The notes: a model not told the origin generated them from the sequence alone. DNA of 64,000 bases from Ruegeria lacuscaerulensis (GCF_013034685.1 NZ_WQGO01000002.1:1-64000), one strand, 5' to 3'. Shown: positions 23,842 to 33,900, counted from the first letter of the stretch. Numbers and translations: made by a program.

Positions 23842-24000
23842 TCAGGGCTTGGGCTTGTCGTCCCATTCATCGCTGAGGATACGACGGGCGTCCCCCTCGG
23901 GATCGTCATACTGATTCGAGCGGACAGTATAGACAAACGCCACCAGCCCAACCCCGCCCAGAAAAAGGGAAATCGGTATCAGATAGGCCAGAACTTCCAT
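23842..24000 (-). CDS. ccoS: Cbb3 oxidase maturation protein CcoS
   Basis: A 52-residue reading frame starting MEVLAYLIPISLFLGGVGLV. One N-terminal membrane span precedes the motif QYDDPEGDARRIL, the typical CcoS pattern (DDPEG). CcoS is required to insert redox cofactors into the cbb3 oxidase. The ATG lies 4 bases after the ccoI stop, so it is the last gene of ccoGHIS. Confidence 0.92.
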   Translation of the reverse strand: MEVLAYLIPISLFLGGVGLVAFVYTVRSNQYDDPEGDARRILSDEWDDKPKP

Positions 24001-24004
24001 CGTT

Positions 24005-26179
24005 TTACCTTACCCGCAACGCGTTCAAAGACACGGTGATTGACGAGGTCGACATCGCCAGCGCCGCGATCAGCGGCGTCGCCAGGCCCACCACCGCCAA
24101 CGGCACCGCGATGATATTATAGACGGTGGCGATGCGGAAGTTCTCGCGAATCCGTTTTGTGGCTTTGGCAGCGGTATCGCAGGCATCGGCGATAGGTGAC
24201 AGGTCATTGCCCAGCAGCACGATATCTGACGCCACCCGCGCCGCATCCAGTGCCGAGGCCGGTGAGATCGACACATGCGCCGCCGCCAGCGCCTCCGTGT
24301 CGTTCAGCCCGTCACCGACCATAAGCACATGATGGCCCTGATCGCGCAAAGCTTCGACATGCTGGGCCTTGTCCTGCGGCAGGGCCTGCGCAATCCAGTT
24401 CTGAATCCCCAGCTTGCCCGCCAGCGCCTGAACCGCACCCTGCGTATCGCCCGAGATCAGGATGACCTCTTTACCCGCTTCGCGCAGTGCCTGCACCGCA
24501 TCCGCCGCTCCGGGGCGCAGAGTGTCCGAGAACAGGAATGCCGACGGCGCTTGCCCGGCGATTGCCAGCCATGCGGTGGTCTGATCGCCCTCTTCCGCAC
24601 CGGTCCATGCCGCGCGGCCCAGACGGACGCGCTGACCGCGATAGGTGCCCTCAGTGCCGTAACCCGGAACCTCGGTGACATCTTTCAGCGTAGCGGGTTT
24701 GATCCCTGCCTCGCGCGCCGCCTTGGTCAGAGCGACCGACAGCGGGTGCGAGGACGCCTCGGCCAGGGCCAGCGCGACCTCAAGATCCGCGCGGGAATGG
24801 TCGCCCAGACTGGTCAGTTCAGGGATACCAGAGGTCAGCGTGCCTGTTTTGTCGAAAACAACCGTATCAACCTCGGCCAGACGTTCCAGCGCGGTAGAGT
24901 GCTTGATCAGCATCCCCTTACGGAACAACCGCCCCGAGGCCGCCGTGGTCACCGCTGGCACAGCCAAGCCCAGCGCGCAGGGGCAGGTAATGATCAGAAC
25001 GGCGGCGGCGATGTTCAGCGCAGTTCGGATATCACCGGAATAGATATACCAGCCCACAAAGCTGAGCGCCGACAGGATATGGACCCCCGGCGCGTAAAGC
25101 TTGGCGGCCTTGTCGGCCAGCGACGTGTAGCGCGAGCGCCCCGATTCCGCGATGGCCACCAGATCGGCCATACGGTGCAGCGAGGTGTCCTCACCTACCG
25201 CCGTCGCGCGGATGGTCAGAGGGCCGGTCAGGTTGACCTCACCGGCGCTGACAGTCGCGCCTTGCTCAGCGAAGACCGGCAGGGTTTCCCCAGTCAGCAG
25301 CGACCGGTCGAGTTCCGACTGACCCGAGACAATCTCGCCATCCACAGGCATCCGACCACCGGGGCGCACAAGGATCAGGTCGCCTACGTTCAGCGTGGCA
25401 ACGGCGACTTCTTCCTCGACGCCAACCGCGACCCGAATGGCGCGGGGGACTTCCAGCGCGGTCAGTTCCTCGGCCGCGGATCGGGCGGCAGCACGGGTGC
25501 GATAGTCCAGATAGCGCCCTGCCAGCAGGAAGAAGGTCAGCGTTAGGGCGGCGTCGAAATAGGCATGTTCGCCGCTGAGCGTGGTTTCCCAAAGCGATGT
25601 GACCAGCGCCAACAGGATCGCCAGCACGATCGGCACGTCCATGTTCAGACGCCGCACGCGCAAGGCTGACCACGCATTCGCAAAGAAGGGCTGCGCGGAG
25701 AACGCAATCGCGGGCAGCGTAATCGCCGCCGATATCCAGTGGAACATGTCCCGTGTGGCGTCGGACGCCCCGGACCAGACCGAGACCGACAGCAGCATCA
25801 CGTTCATCGAGGCAAACCCGGCCACAGCCAGCCGCATCAGCAGGTCGCGCCCCGCCTTGTCAGCCTGTGTGGCGGACAGGGCACCGGGGTCCAGCTCATG
25901 TGCCTCAAAACCCGCGTTTTCTAGCACTGGGATCAGATCGGTAGCACGCAGATCGGGCGCGGCTTTGATCATGGCGCGTTTCAGGGTCAGGTTGACGCGC
26001 GCATCCTCGACGCCGGGAGTGGCGTTCAGCGCGCGTTCCACCGTTGCGATACAGGCCGAGCAATGGATGCCCGGCAACGACAGAGCGATCTGTGTGTCCT
26101 GCGGAATGGGCCGTGCCGGTACTGCCGGGGCCGCGATACAGCCCGGACAGGCCGCTGTGCCGGAACTGAGCTGCGCCAC
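24005..26179 (-). CDS. ccoI: Copper-translocating P-type ATPase for cbb3 oxidase assembly
   Basis: The 724-residue inner-membrane pump (CcoI/FixI) supplies copper for the cbb3 active site. An N-terminal CPGC (residues 11-14) precedes a heavy-metal domain with GIHCSAC (Cys 40 and 43). The membrane CPC motif is in ITCPCALGLAVP, the phosphorylated Asp in DKTGTLTSG and the hinge in GDGLNDTEAL. It lies 6 bp after ccoH and 4 bp before ccoS. Confidence 0.96.
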   Translation of the reverse strand: MAQLSSGTAACPGCIAAPAVPARPIPQDTQIALSLPGIHCSACIATVERALNATPGVEDARVNLTLKRAMIKAAPDLRATDLIPVLENAGFEAHELDPGALSATQADKAGRDLLMRLAVAGFASMNVMLLSVSVWSGASDATRDMFHWISAAITLPAIAFSAQPFFANAWSALRVRRLNMDVPIVLAILLALVTSLWETTLSGEHAYFDAALTLTFFLLAGRYLDYRTRAAARSAAEELTALEVPRAIRVAVGVEEEVAVATLNVGDLILVRPGGRMPVDGEIVSGQSELDRSLLTGETLPVFAEQGATVSAGEVNLTGPLTIRATAVGEDTSLHRMADLVAIAESGRSRYTSLADKAAKLYAPGVHILSALSFVGWYIYSGDIRTALNIAAAVLIITCPCALGLAVPAVTTAASGRLFRKGMLIKHSTALERLAEVDTVVFDKTGTLTSGIPELTSLGDHSRADLEVALALAEASSHPLSVALTKAAREAGIKPATLKDVTEVPGYGTEGTYRGQRVRLGRAAWTGAEEGDQTTAWLAIAGQAPSAFLFSDTLRPGAADAVQALREAGKEVILISGDTQGAVQALAGKLGIQNWIAQALPQDKAQHVEALRDQGHHVLMVGDGLNDTEALAAAHVSISPASALDAARVASDIVLLGNDLSPIADACDTAAKATKRIRENFRIATVYNIIAVPLAVVGLATPLIAALAMSTSSITVSLNALRVR

Positions 26180-26185
26180 GATCCC

Positions 26186-26644
26186 CTACCCTTTCACATA
26201 AAGCGGCACGCGCTGCGCGAATTCCGCTCCGCTGTGGTCCTTGGCGACCAGACGGATGTTCCAGTTGCCCTTGCCCAGCGCCGCAGGCGTTGCATAGGCA
26301 GTACCGTCAAAGGTGAAATCAGGGGCGAAATCTTCTTTAACATGGGTGGCGCGGCCAACCACGGCCTGCAACTCGGCCACTTCGACCGGAGCGCCGGTTT
26401 GATCGGTGATGTGCAGAACCAGCAATCCGCCCGAAACCTCGGCCCGGATGAACCATCCAAGGGCTTGTTGTTCCTGCAAACGCTCGTTGAACTCTTGGCT
26501 CGCGACGTAAGAGTTTTTGACCTCTAGCCCCGGAAAGGTTTTCACCGCGCTGTATGCCAGCACCAGATTGACGGCGATGATCACACCAAAGGCCGCGACA
26601 AACACGGCCAGCGCGTGTTTTCCGGTGAATTGACGTTCAGCCAT
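26186..26644 (-). CDS. ccoH: Cbb3 oxidase assembly protein CcoH (FixH)
   Basis: The 152-residue protein has one N-terminal membrane span (about 12-32, ALAVFVAAFGVIIAVNLVLA) and a periplasmic FixH domain containing SYVASQEFNERLQEQQALGW. CcoH helps stabilise the assembling cbb3 complex. It is 2 bp after ccoG and 6 bp before ccoI. Confidence 0.93.
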   Translation of the reverse strand: MAERQFTGKHALAVFVAAFGVIIAVNLVLAYSAVKTFPGLEVKNSYVASQEFNERLQEQQALGWFIRAEVSGGLLVLHITDQTGAPVEVAELQAVVGRATHVKEDFAPDFTFDGTAYATPAALGKGNWNIRLVAKDHSGAEFAQRVPLYVKG

Positions 26645-26646
26645 GC

Positions 26647-28074
26647 TCAGTTCCCCCGTCCGTTAAACGTGGTGTCCTTATAGGCACGTTCGCCGCTTTC
26701 CAGATCCTCGACCCAGATGCGCACAGGCGTCACATCCGCAGCAGCAGGGCCGGTATCACCTGCGGTCACCACGTAGACACGGGTCAATTGTGCCGTATCT
26801 GCGGTGACATTGACAGTGTCTCCGTCGATGCCCTCGATCTGGATTTGCAAGGCCGGGTCGCCTGCCAGGGTCAGCTTGAACGGGCGTTCCTCACCATGTT
26901 TGTTGCGCAGACGCACGTCATAGGTGTTGCGGATTGTGCCATCTGAGAGGGTCACGAAGGTCGGGTTGCGCACAGGTGCGACGGTCAGGTCGATATCCGA
27001 GCGGATGAACAGCGCAAAAAGCAGCGCAAAACCAACCGCCGCCCACATGGCCGTATACATGATCGTGCGGGGCCGCAGAATGTGTTTCCAGACATTCTTG
27101 GGGGTCTCACCCGCCCGTTCGCGGGTCTCGTCACTCAGCGCCATGTAGTCGATCAGACCACGAGGCTTGCCGATCTTGGCCATCATGTCGTCACAAGCGT
27201 CGATACAGAGCGCACAGGTAATGCACTCCAACTGCTGCCCGTCGCGGATGTCGATGCCCACGGGGCAGACGTTCACGCAGGCCATGCAATCGATGCAATC
27301 GCCCAACTCAGAATCCGCCGTGCGTTTGCCCTTGCCGCGCGGCTCGCCCCGCCATTCGCGGTAGCCGACGACCAGAGTATCCTCGTCCATCATCGCCGCC
27401 TGAATGCGGGGCCACGGGCAAGCATAGATGCAAATCTGTTCCCGCGCGAAACCACCAAACAGGAAGGTGGTGCCGGTCAGGATCAGCATGGTTGTGTAGG
27501 CCACAGGATGCGCATTGCCCGTCACCAGATCACGCAGCAATGTGGGCGCGTCGGCGAAATAGAACACCCAGGCACCGCCGGTTGCCAAACCGATCAGGAA
27601 CCAGGCGGTCCATTTCGTCAGGCGCAACCGTGCCTTTCGCATATCCAGCTTTTCTTGTCGGTGCAGACGTAGGCGGGCGTTGCGGTCGCCTTCGATCCAG
27701 CGTTCGACGAGAATATAGAGATCAGTCCACACTGTCTGCGGACAGGCATAGCCACACCACACACGCCCCAAGGCCGAGGTGAACAGGAACAGGCCCAGCC
27801 CAGCCATGATCAACAGGCCGGCAACGAAATAAAACTCGTGCGGCCAGATCTCGATCCAGAAGAAGTAAAAGCGACGGTTGGCCAGATCCAGCAACACCGC
27901 CTGATCCGGCAGGCTGGGGCCACGGTCCCATCTGATCCACGGAGTGATGTAGTAAATACCCAGCGTCACTGCCATGATGATCCATTTCAGATTGCGAAAC
28001 GGACCGGACACGCGCCGGGGGAAAATCGGCTCTCGTGCGGCGTAAAGGCTAGGGGCGGGATCGGAATCGCTCAC
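26647..28074 (-). CDS. ccoG: Cbb3 oxidase accessory iron-sulfur membrane protein CcoG (RdxB/FixG)
   Basis: The 475-residue protein has several N-terminal membrane spans, a QTVWTD/ACPWPRIQ region typical of FixG, and two adjacent [4Fe-4S] motifs, CIDCMACVNVCP followed by CITCALCIDACD near residues 260-290. A C-terminal periplasmic domain (FixG_C) follows. CcoG acts in copper reduction for oxidase assembly. First gene of ccoGHIS, with an FNR-like box 61 bp upstream. Confidence 0.96.
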   Translation of the reverse strand: MSDSDPAPSLYAAREPIFPRRVSGPFRNLKWIIMAVTLGIYYITPWIRWDRGPSLPDQAVLLDLANRRFYFFWIEIWPHEFYFVAGLLIMAGLGLFLFTSALGRVWCGYACPQTVWTDLYILVERWIEGDRNARLRLHRQEKLDMRKARLRLTKWTAWFLIGLATGGAWVFYFADAPTLLRDLVTGNAHPVAYTTMLILTGTTFLFGGFAREQICIYACPWPRIQAAMMDEDTLVVGYREWRGEPRGKGKRTADSELGDCIDCMACVNVCPVGIDIRDGQQLECITCALCIDACDDMMAKIGKPRGLIDYMALSDETRERAGETPKNVWKHILRPRTIMYTAMWAAVGFALLFALFIRSDIDLTVAPVRNPTFVTLSDGTIRNTYDVRLRNKHGEERPFKLTLAGDPALQIQIEGIDGDTVNVTADTAQLTRVYVVTAGDTGPAAADVTPVRIWVEDLESGERAYKDTTFNGRGN

Positions 28075-28134
28075 GGGCTGGCTCCAGACTCACTTCTATT
28101 CTGCGCCTTGTCCCAGATCACACCACCCGGCACT

Positions 28135-28148
28135 TTGACATGGGTCAA
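28135..28148. promoter_or_regulatory. FNR-type box upstream of ccoG
   Basis: TTGACATGGGTCAA has the TTGAY-N4-RTCAA form, differing from TTGAT-N4-ATCAA at the two inner bases while staying perfectly palindromic in the arms. It lies 61 bp before the ccoG ATG and suggests oxygen-dependent control by FnrL. Confidence 0.65.
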
Positions 28149-28173
28149 AAGCGCATCGTACAGACACCTTTTG

Positions 28174-29049
28174 TCACAGGTCGCGCGCCTGACGCCTAAG
28201 CCACGCGACAAAGGTCTTTACGGCAGGACGCAGGGGCGCATCGCCCAGAACGATATGATAACCAAAGTCGCCGGGTTCCTGAAACAGTTCGACGATACGA
28301 CCGGATGATATGTCGCCTTCGACAAAATGCCGCGCGGTCACGGTCACGCCCTGCCCCGCGCGCACCCCATCCAGCAGCAGGTTGCCCGGCAGCGCGATGC
28401 GCCCGGCGCCCGGTCCGTGATCAACACCTTGCCGGGCCAGCCATGTGGTTGCCTCGGTCGTTCCGAATTCCTCAAGCCAAGGTAAATGGCTCAGCTCCTT
28501 CGCGGTCCAGTCGGTCTTGCCATCCAGCAGGGAAGGTGCGGCGACGATGACCATGGGGCTGGGTTGCAGCATCTCGGCGCTGACACCCGGCCAGTCGCCC
28601 GCGCCATAGCGTATGGCCACATCCACCCCACCGGGTGTAAGGCTGACCAGCTTGGGCGAAGGGTCTAGCGCAAGATGGATATCCGGGTATTTGGCCTGAA
28701 ACGTAGGCAGGCGCGGCATTAGCCAGGATGCCGCGAAGGATGAGGTCAAAGACACATGCACGGGCCGCCCCTGCCGGGCCTTGGTCAGATCAGCGATGGC
28801 CGTGCCAATCGCGCCAAAGCCCAGATGCAGGGCGCGGGCCAGCTCCTCGCCTTCCGGTGTCAGGGTCATGGATTTACCGGTCCGGTCCAGCAGGGCCACG
28901 CCCAGATGTTTCTCAAGCGCGCGTAATTGCTGACTGATGGCAGCGTGACTGACATTAAGCGCCGCACCAGCTGCAACCACATTGCGCCGCTCGGCGAAGG
29001 CAGAAAAGGCCCTTAGGGCCGCCAAAGGGGGCAGAGATAGCCAATCCAT
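28174..29049 (-). CDS. LysR-family transcriptional regulator (GcvA-like)
   Basis: The open frame reaches 29262, but the usual LysR start MDWLSLPPLAALRAFSAFAE is at 29049, giving 291 residues. The helix-turn-helix region holds NVSHAAISQQLRALEKHLGV, and the effector domain has the GcvA-type patterns LPRLPTFQAKYPDIHL and VDVAIRYGAGDWPG. It lies between ccoGHIS and ccoNOQP and is divergent from a micro-ORF with a strong ribosome site, which is its best candidate target. Confidence 0.85.
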   Translation of the reverse strand: MDWLSLPPLAALRAFSAFAERRNVVAAGAALNVSHAAISQQLRALEKHLGVALLDRTGKSMTLTPEGEELARALHLGFGAIGTAIADLTKARQGRPVHVSLTSSFAASWLMPRLPTFQAKYPDIHLALDPSPKLVSLTPGGVDVAIRYGAGDWPGVSAEMLQPSPMVIVAAPSLLDGKTDWTAKELSHLPWLEEFGTTEATTWLARQGVDHGPGAGRIALPGNLLLDGVRAGQGVTVTARHFVEGDISSGRIVELFQEPGDFGYHIVLGDAPLRPAVKTFVAWLRRQARDL

Positions 29050-29058
29050 ATGTAATTC

Positions 29059-29078
29059 AAACTTACACGTTAGAGTTT
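29059..29078. promoter_or_regulatory. Candidate LysR operator
   Basis: AAACT-N10-AGTTT is a dyad in the AT-rich divergent gap between the LysR gene and the micro-ORF at 29149. Size and place suit a LysR-family box. Not tested against other sites. Confidence 0.35.
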
Positions 29079-29148
29079 CATTTGAGTCGCATTTCAAAGC
29101 CCAAAGGTCAATCTTTAACCCATGATCGCAGCGTATAGGAGGCTGACA

Positions 29149-29247
29149 ATGTTCACCGTTTTTGCACGAACTTTTCTGACCGCAACCCGCGTCGATGCCC
29201 CGGTCATCCGGGATGCGCCCAAGCCAAACCAGTCCAGGAAGGAGTAG
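29149..29247 (+). CDS. Micro-ORF (32 aa) with strong ribosome site, unknown function
   Basis: AGGAGG lies 6 bases before an ATG that opens a 32-codon frame, MFTVFARTFLTATRVDAPVI and so on, ending in TAG. The same frame continues after the TAG as LPDSHWWKEPLRDVDLNDL to a TGA at 29305-29307, and a second AAGGAG precedes a TTG immediately after the TAG. It may be a short peptide gene, a two-peptide unit or a small gene interrupted by a nonsense change. It diverges from the LysR regulator. Confidence 0.5.
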   Translation: MFTVFARTFLTATRVDAPVIRDAPKPNQSRKE

Positions 29248-29361
29248 TTGCCGGACAGTCATTGGTGGAAAGAACCGCTCCGCGACGTCGATCTGAACGA
29301 TCTGTGATCGCTTTACCCAAGTTCTGGACCCGTCATGGGCGGAACTCTACGGTAGGGAAAT

Positions 29362-29409
29362 AGCACCGGCTGTTCTGGAAACGCGCGAACAGATGGAACA
29401 GCCGGTGCT
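29362..29409 (-). terminator. Strong hairpin ending the ccoNOQP transcript
   Basis: AGCACCGGCTGTTC and GAACAGCCGGTGCT form a perfect 14-bp stem with a 20-base loop, 44 bp beyond the ccoP stop. Only ATTTCCC follows, so it may act more as a 3' stabiliser than as a classic terminator. A smaller hairpin ACCTTCGG/CCGAAGGT lies at 29413-29440 closer to ccoP. Confidence 0.65.
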
Positions 29410-29452
29410 GCAACCTTCGGGCGGCGAACCGTCCGAAGGTATTCTTTTGGCC

Positions 29453-30316
29453 TTACTGGCCGCCGCCCAACTGGTGGACGTAAGCCGTGACAGCGCGGAT
29501 CTGCGCATCGGTCAGGCGGTTTTCCCAAGCGGGCATCACGCCAAACCGGCTGTAAGTCACCGTCTCGGTCAGCGCCTCTTGGCTGCCGCCATAGAGCCAG
29601 ATCGCGTCGGTCAGGTTCGGCGCACCTTGAAAGACATCGCCAGTGCCGTCTTCGCCATGGCAAGCCGCGCAATTGTCTTCGAACACAACCTTGCCAGCCT
29701 GCGCCGCCGCATCATCGCTTTGGGCATTCGTCAGCGACATCACGTATTGAACCACCTGAGCAATCTCTTCTTTCTCAAGCAGCTCACCAAAGGCCGGCAT
29801 CTCGGAATAGCGCGCATCGTCGCTTTCTTCGTTCCGGATGCCATGGGCGATTGTGAACTCGATATCCTCAAGTGAACCGCCCCACAGCCATGCGTCATCC
29901 AGCAGGTTCGGGAACCCCGGAGCACCCTGCGCTCCCGAGCCGTGGCATTGCGCACACCAGGTGCGGAACACGGCACCGCCTGAGTTCACAGCGTATTGCT
30001 GCAACTCGGCATCGGCCGAAATCTCTTCCAGCGGGGTTTCCACCAGACGTGCGTTCCAGGGCGCGTTGGCTTCTTCGAAGGATACAATATCCTGCTGCAC
30101 TTCCCCGCGCGAGGACCAGCCAGTGACGCCTGCGGTTGCCGACTGAACCAGCGGCCATGCTGGATACATGATCGTGTAGATCACGCCCCAGAAGATACAG
30201 GCGTAGAAGGTCCACAGCCACCAGCGGGGCATCGGATTGTCGAATTCTTCGATACCGTCCCAGCTGTGACCCGTGGTATTCGGATCGCCTGGCTGTTTAT
30301 CAGGTGTCTTGCTCAT
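29453..30316 (-). CDS. ccoP: Cbb3 cytochrome c oxidase subunit III, diheme cytochrome c
   Basis: The 287-residue protein has a membrane anchor at about 32-54 followed by two cytochrome c domains with heme motifs CAQCH (121-125) and CAACH (216-220), matching CcoP. It receives electrons from soluble or anchored cytochromes c and passes them to CcoO. It overlaps ccoQ by ATGA. Confidence 0.97.
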   Translation of the reverse strand: MSKTPDKQPGDPNTTGHSWDGIEEFDNPMPRWWLWTFYACIFWGVIYTIMYPAWPLVQSATAGVTGWSSRGEVQQDIVSFEEANAPWNARLVETPLEEISADAELQQYAVNSGGAVFRTWCAQCHGSGAQGAPGFPNLLDDAWLWGGSLEDIEFTIAHGIRNEESDDARYSEMPAFGELLEKEEIAQVVQYVMSLTNAQSDDAAAQAGKVVFEDNCAACHGEDGTGDVFQGAPNLTDAIWLYGGSQEALTETVTYSRFGVMPAWENRLTDAQIRAVTAYVHQLGGGQ

Positions 30317-30498
30317 GGCCGCGCCTCCTTGGATTCGGCGGGTTTATCTTGATGCCGGAAGGGGATGTTGGCGGTGTCCTTGTATTCCTTGCTGGCACCG
30401 GGGCGGAAAACCCAGATGATGATGCCGACAAAGACCGAGAACAGCAGCAAAAGCATCCAGCTATCCGCGAACTGTCTGAGGAGTGTGTATTCTTCCAT
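30313..30498 (-). CDS. ccoQ: Cbb3 oxidase subunit CcoQ
   Basis: The frame opens at 30546, but AAGGAGG lies just before the ATG at 30498, giving 61 residues starting [20 protein letters not shown]. One membrane span, then a short polar tail with [12 protein letters not shown]. CcoQ stabilises the cbb3 complex. It is 10 bp after ccoO and overlaps ccoP by 4. Confidence 0.93.
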   Translation of the reverse strand: MEEYTLLRQFADSWMLLLLFSVFVGIIIWVFRPGASKEYKDTANIPFRHQDKPAESKEARP

Positions 30499-30508
30499 AA
30501 CGCCCTCC

Positions 30509-31237
30509 TTAACGACTTGCGTCCGGGGTGAAGGTCGAGAAATCAACCAGCGTGCCCAGCATCTGAAGATAGGCCACCAGCGCGTCCGCTTCGGTCAGTT
30601 CCGGTTGACCGTCGAAGTTGCGCACGCTGACCTTGTCGCCATAGCGTTCCAGCAGCCCATCATAGTCGCTGTCCGGATCGGCCTGCGCACGGAAGTCGGC
30701 CTCGGCATTGGCCAGCATCTCTTCGGTGTAAGGCGTGCCGACAACGGCGTTCGCCTTCATGATGTCACCGATATACTTGCCGTCCAGCTTGCGATGCTCG
30801 AGGAAGCCGTATTTCGGCATAACCGATTCCGGCACAACCGACTGCGGATCACGCAGGTGGTCCACATGCCACTGGTCCGAATAGCGACCGCCCACGCGGG
30901 CCAGATCAGGACCGGTCCGCTTGGAGCCCCACTGGAACGGGTGGTCATACATCGACTCAGCCGCCAGCGAGTAGTGACCGTACCGTTCGACCTCATCTCG
31001 CATGGGGCGGATCATCTGGCTGTGGCAGACATAGCAGCCTTCGCGCAGATAAACCTCACGGCCCGCCATCTCGAGAGGGGTGTAAGGGCGCATGCCCTCC
31101 ACCTTTTCGATGGTGTTCTCAAGGTAGAACAGCGGGGCGATTTGAACGATGCCACCAATGGTCACGACCAGAAAGCTGAACACCAGCAGGAGGGTCGCGT
31201 TGGTCTCGAGGATCTTATGTTTGTCGAGAATTGCCAT
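30509..31237 (-). CDS. ccoO: Cbb3 oxidase subunit II, monoheme cytochrome c
   Basis: The 242-residue protein has an N-terminal anchor (about 14-38) and heme motif [12 protein letters not shown] with Cys 68, Cys 71 and His 72. It carries electrons from CcoP to CcoN in the periplasm. It lies 14 bp after ccoN. Confidence 0.97.
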   Translation of the reverse strand: MAILDKHKILETNATLLLVFSFLVVTIGGIVQIAPLFYLENTIEKVEGMRPYTPLEMAGREVYLREGCYVCHSQMIRPMRDEVERYGHYSLAAESMYDHPFQWGSKRTGPDLARVGGRYSDQWHVDHLRDPQSVVPESVMPKYGFLEHRKLDGKYIGDIMKANAVVGTPYTEEMLANAEADFRAQADPDSDYDGLLERYGDKVSVRNFDGQPELTEADALVAYLQMLGTLVDFSTFTPDASR

Positions 31238-31251
31238 TGCTCCGGCCCTCC

Positions 31252-32859
31252 TTATTCAGCCGGGACCGCGACGGTCAGACTGGCCTCTTTGGCCGGTGCC
31301 TTCCGCACAGTCATCCACAGGTTGTAGCACATGATTACGGCACCGGCGACGAACATCACGCCACCCAGCGCACGCACCACATACATCGGGAACTTGGCTG
31401 CCACGGTGTCAGCGAACGAGTTCACCAGGAAGCCGTTGGCATCCACTTCGCGCCACATCAGGCCTTCCATAATACCGGTGACCCACATCGACGCGGCATA
31501 GAGAACGATGCCGATCGTGGCGAGCCAGAAGTGCCAGCTGACCATCTGCAGCGAATACAGACGCTCACGCTTCCACAGGACAGGCACCAGATAGTAGAGC
31601 GCACCAAAGGTGATCATACCGTTCCAGCCCAACGCGCCAGAGTGCACGTGGCCGATGGTCCAGTCGGTGTAGTGAGACAGCGAATTCACGGCACGGATCG
31701 ACATCATCGGGCCTTCAAAGGTGGACATGCCGTAGAAACCGACCGAGATGACCATCATGCGGATCACAGGGTCCGTACGCAGCTTGTCCCATGCGCCCGA
31801 AAGGGTCATCAGACCGTTGATCATACCACCCCACGAAGGCATCCACAGCACGACCGAGAACACCATGCCCAGCGTCGAGGCCCAGTCAGGCAGCGCGGTA
31901 TAGTGCAAGTGGTGCGGACCAGCCCAGATATACAGGAAGATCAGCGCCCAGAAGTGGATGATCGACAGCTTGTATGAAAAGACCGGACGCTCGGCCTGTT
32001 TCGGGATGAAGTAATACATCATGCCCAGGAAACCTGCAGTCAGGAAAAAGCCCACAGCGTTGTGGCCGTACCACCACTGGATCATGGCATCTTGTACGCC
32101 CGACCAGACGATGACCGATTTCGAGCCCCAGATGCTGACAGGGATGGTCAGGTTATTGACCACATGCAGCATCGCAACGGTGACGATGAAGGCCAGGTAG
32201 AACCAGTTGGCGACGTAGATATGAGGCTCTTTCCGCTTGATGATCGTGCCCAGGTAAACGGCCAGATAGGCGACCCAAACGATGGTCAGCCACAGGTCAA
32301 CATACCATTCGGGCTCGGCGTATTCCTTGGACTGTGTGCCACCCAGAACATAGCCGGTCGCGGCCAGAACGATGAACAGCTGATAGCCCCAGAACACGAA
32401 CCACGCCAGGTTTCCGCCCCACAAGCGCGCGGCGCTGGTACGCTGCACCACATAGAACGAGGTCGCCAGCAGCGCGTTGCCGCCAAAAGCAAAAATCACC
32501 GCCGAGGTGTGCAGCGGACGCAAACGGCCAAAGTTCAGATAGCCCTGTGCCCATTCGAAGTTGAGCGCAGGAAAGGCTAGCTGGAACGCAATAAAGGTCC
32601 CCGCCAGGAACCCGATTACCCCCCAAAAGGCGGTTGCGATCACGCCATAGCGGATCACGCCATCCATGTATTCACCCGAGCGATCAACGAACGTTTCTGG
32701 CTCATCCGTGTTTCTAAGCGTCCAGATGAACAAACCACCGGCGATCAACATCACCAGAATTGCGTGCACCTGATACGCCAAATCGCGTGCGTAATTGGTT
32801 GCGATCGCGGCGAATACCGCAATCACACCAAGCACGATCAGCTTGATATAATTTGACAT
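31252..32859 (-). CDS. ccoN: Cbb3 oxidase catalytic subunit I
   Basis: The frame opens at 32877, but AGGGA lies 6 bases before the ATG at 32859, giving 535 residues starting MSNYIKL. About 12 membrane spans; heme/copper ligands include [19 protein letters not shown], the WAGPHHLHY pair and [11 protein letters not shown]. This subunit reduces oxygen with high affinity and pumps protons. An FNR box lies about 94 bp upstream. Confidence 0.98.
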   Translation of the reverse strand: MSNYIKLIVLGVIAVFAAIATNYARDLAYQVHAILVMLIAGGLFIWTLRNTDEPETFVDRSGEYMDGVIRYGVIATAFWGVIGFLAGTFIAFQLAFPALNFEWAQGYLNFGRLRPLHTSAVIFAFGGNALLATSFYVVQRTSAARLWGGNLAWFVFWGYQLFIVLAATGYVLGGTQSKEYAEPEWYVDLWLTIVWVAYLAVYLGTIIKRKEPHIYVANWFYLAFIVTVAMLHVVNNLTIPVSIWGSKSVIVWSGVQDAMIQWWYGHNAVGFFLTAGFLGMMYYFIPKQAERPVFSYKLSIIHFWALIFLYIWAGPHHLHYTALPDWASTLGMVFSVVLWMPSWGGMINGLMTLSGAWDKLRTDPVIRMMVISVGFYGMSTFEGPMMSIRAVNSLSHYTDWTIGHVHSGALGWNGMITFGALYYLVPVLWKRERLYSLQMVSWHFWLATIGIVLYAASMWVTGIMEGLMWREVDANGFLVNSFADTVAAKFPMYVVRALGGVMFVAGAVIMCYNLWMTVRKAPAKEASLTVAVPAE

Positions 32860-32926
32860 ATTGCGTCCCTTTGCCATGCCCCGCGCGATTCTTTTGTGTC
32901 GCGAGACCCTTTTGACTGGCTGCTGT

Positions 32927-32966
32927 TTTCTACCACAGCGGTTCTAACTGCTTTGATCTGTGTCAA
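32927..32966 (-). promoter_or_regulatory. FnrL-activated promoter of ccoNOQP
   Basis: On the leftward strand the box TTGACACAGATCAA (32953-32966) lies about 30 bases, centre to centre, upstream of a TAGAAA -10 (32927-32932), the spacing of a class II FNR promoter (-41.5). The same box could also serve the divergent usp gene, with a TATTGT -10 at 32981-32986 that is closer than ideal. Confidence 0.7.
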
Positions 32967-33054
32967 GACGAGTCGGCAGATATTGTGACTATGCTTCAGA
33001 AACGAATGGGCTGGAACGTCGCAGTTTGCCCCGCCCCGTAGGCAAGAGGTCAAG

Positions 33055-33894
33055 ATGGCTTACAAATCACTTCTCACCGTGATGACAGAAACCAAACCCT
33101 CAGATGCGGCACTGGCGCAGATGGTAGCGCTGGCCGAAGCGCAGGACGCACATGTCGAGGCATTATGCCTTGGTGTGGATCGCAGCCAGACGGGTTACTA
33201 CTATGCAGGGGCCAATGCGCTGATCCTGCAAGAAACGCTGAGCCGGGCCAATGCCGAGGCCGAGGAAGTGCTGGACTATGCAAAGGCCTTCCTATCCAAA
33301 TCCGGCACGCGCTGGTCTGCCGAAAACGGTGTAGCCCAGATCGCCGATCTTGGGCGCCACGTGGCGCACCGCGCCCGGTTCTCTGATCTGGTGATTCTGC
33401 CACAGCCCTATGGCGAGGACCGCGGCGCCGAAGTGGAACCAATTGTCGAGGCTGCGATGTTCGAAGGACACGCCCCGGTTCTGATCGTCCCCGACAAAGT
33501 GCAGCCTTTCAGCCGCCCTGGAACGATTCTGATCGGCTGGAACGAAAGCGTCGAGGCCATGCGCGCTATCCGTCGAGCCCTGCCATTTCTGAAGCAGGCC
33601 GATCTGGTGAGGATCGTGGTGATCGACCCGCCCCGCCATGGGCCGGATCGTTCTGACCCCGGCGGGATGCTATCACAGATGCTGGCCCGTCACGGGGTGC
33701 GATGCGAGATTGACGTTCTTAGCAAAACCATGACGCGGGTTTCGGATATCCTGAACCGTCACGCTTCGGACACCGAAGCCAACATGATCGTAATGGGCGC
33801 CTATGGCCATTCGCGGTTCCGCGAAGCCATTCTGGGCGGTGCGACGCGGAACATGTTGGAACAATCTTCAGTACCGGTGTTTCTGGCGCATTAG
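33055..33894 (+). CDS. Tandem universal stress protein
   Basis: The 279-residue cytoplasmic protein has two Usp-like halves. The second contains the ATP-type signature IVMGAYGHSRFREAILGGAT and the closing SSVPVFLAH. Related genes accompany cbb3/fnrL clusters in this order and are usually induced at low oxygen. It is divergent from ccoN, sharing the FNR box. Function in detail unknown. Confidence 0.85.
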   Translation: MAYKSLLTVMTETKPSDAALAQMVALAEAQDAHVEALCLGVDRSQTGYYYAGANALILQETLSRANAEAEEVLDYAKAFLSKSGTRWSAENGVAQIADLGRHVAHRARFSDLVILPQPYGEDRGAEVEPIVEAAMFEGHAPVLIVPDKVQPFSRPGTILIGWNESVEAMRAIRRALPFLKQADLVRIVVIDPPRHGPDRSDPGGMLSQMLARHGVRCEIDVLSKTMTRVSDILNRHASDTEANMIVMGAYGHSRFREAILGGATRNMLEQSSVPVFLAH

Positions 33895-33900
33895 CGCCGG

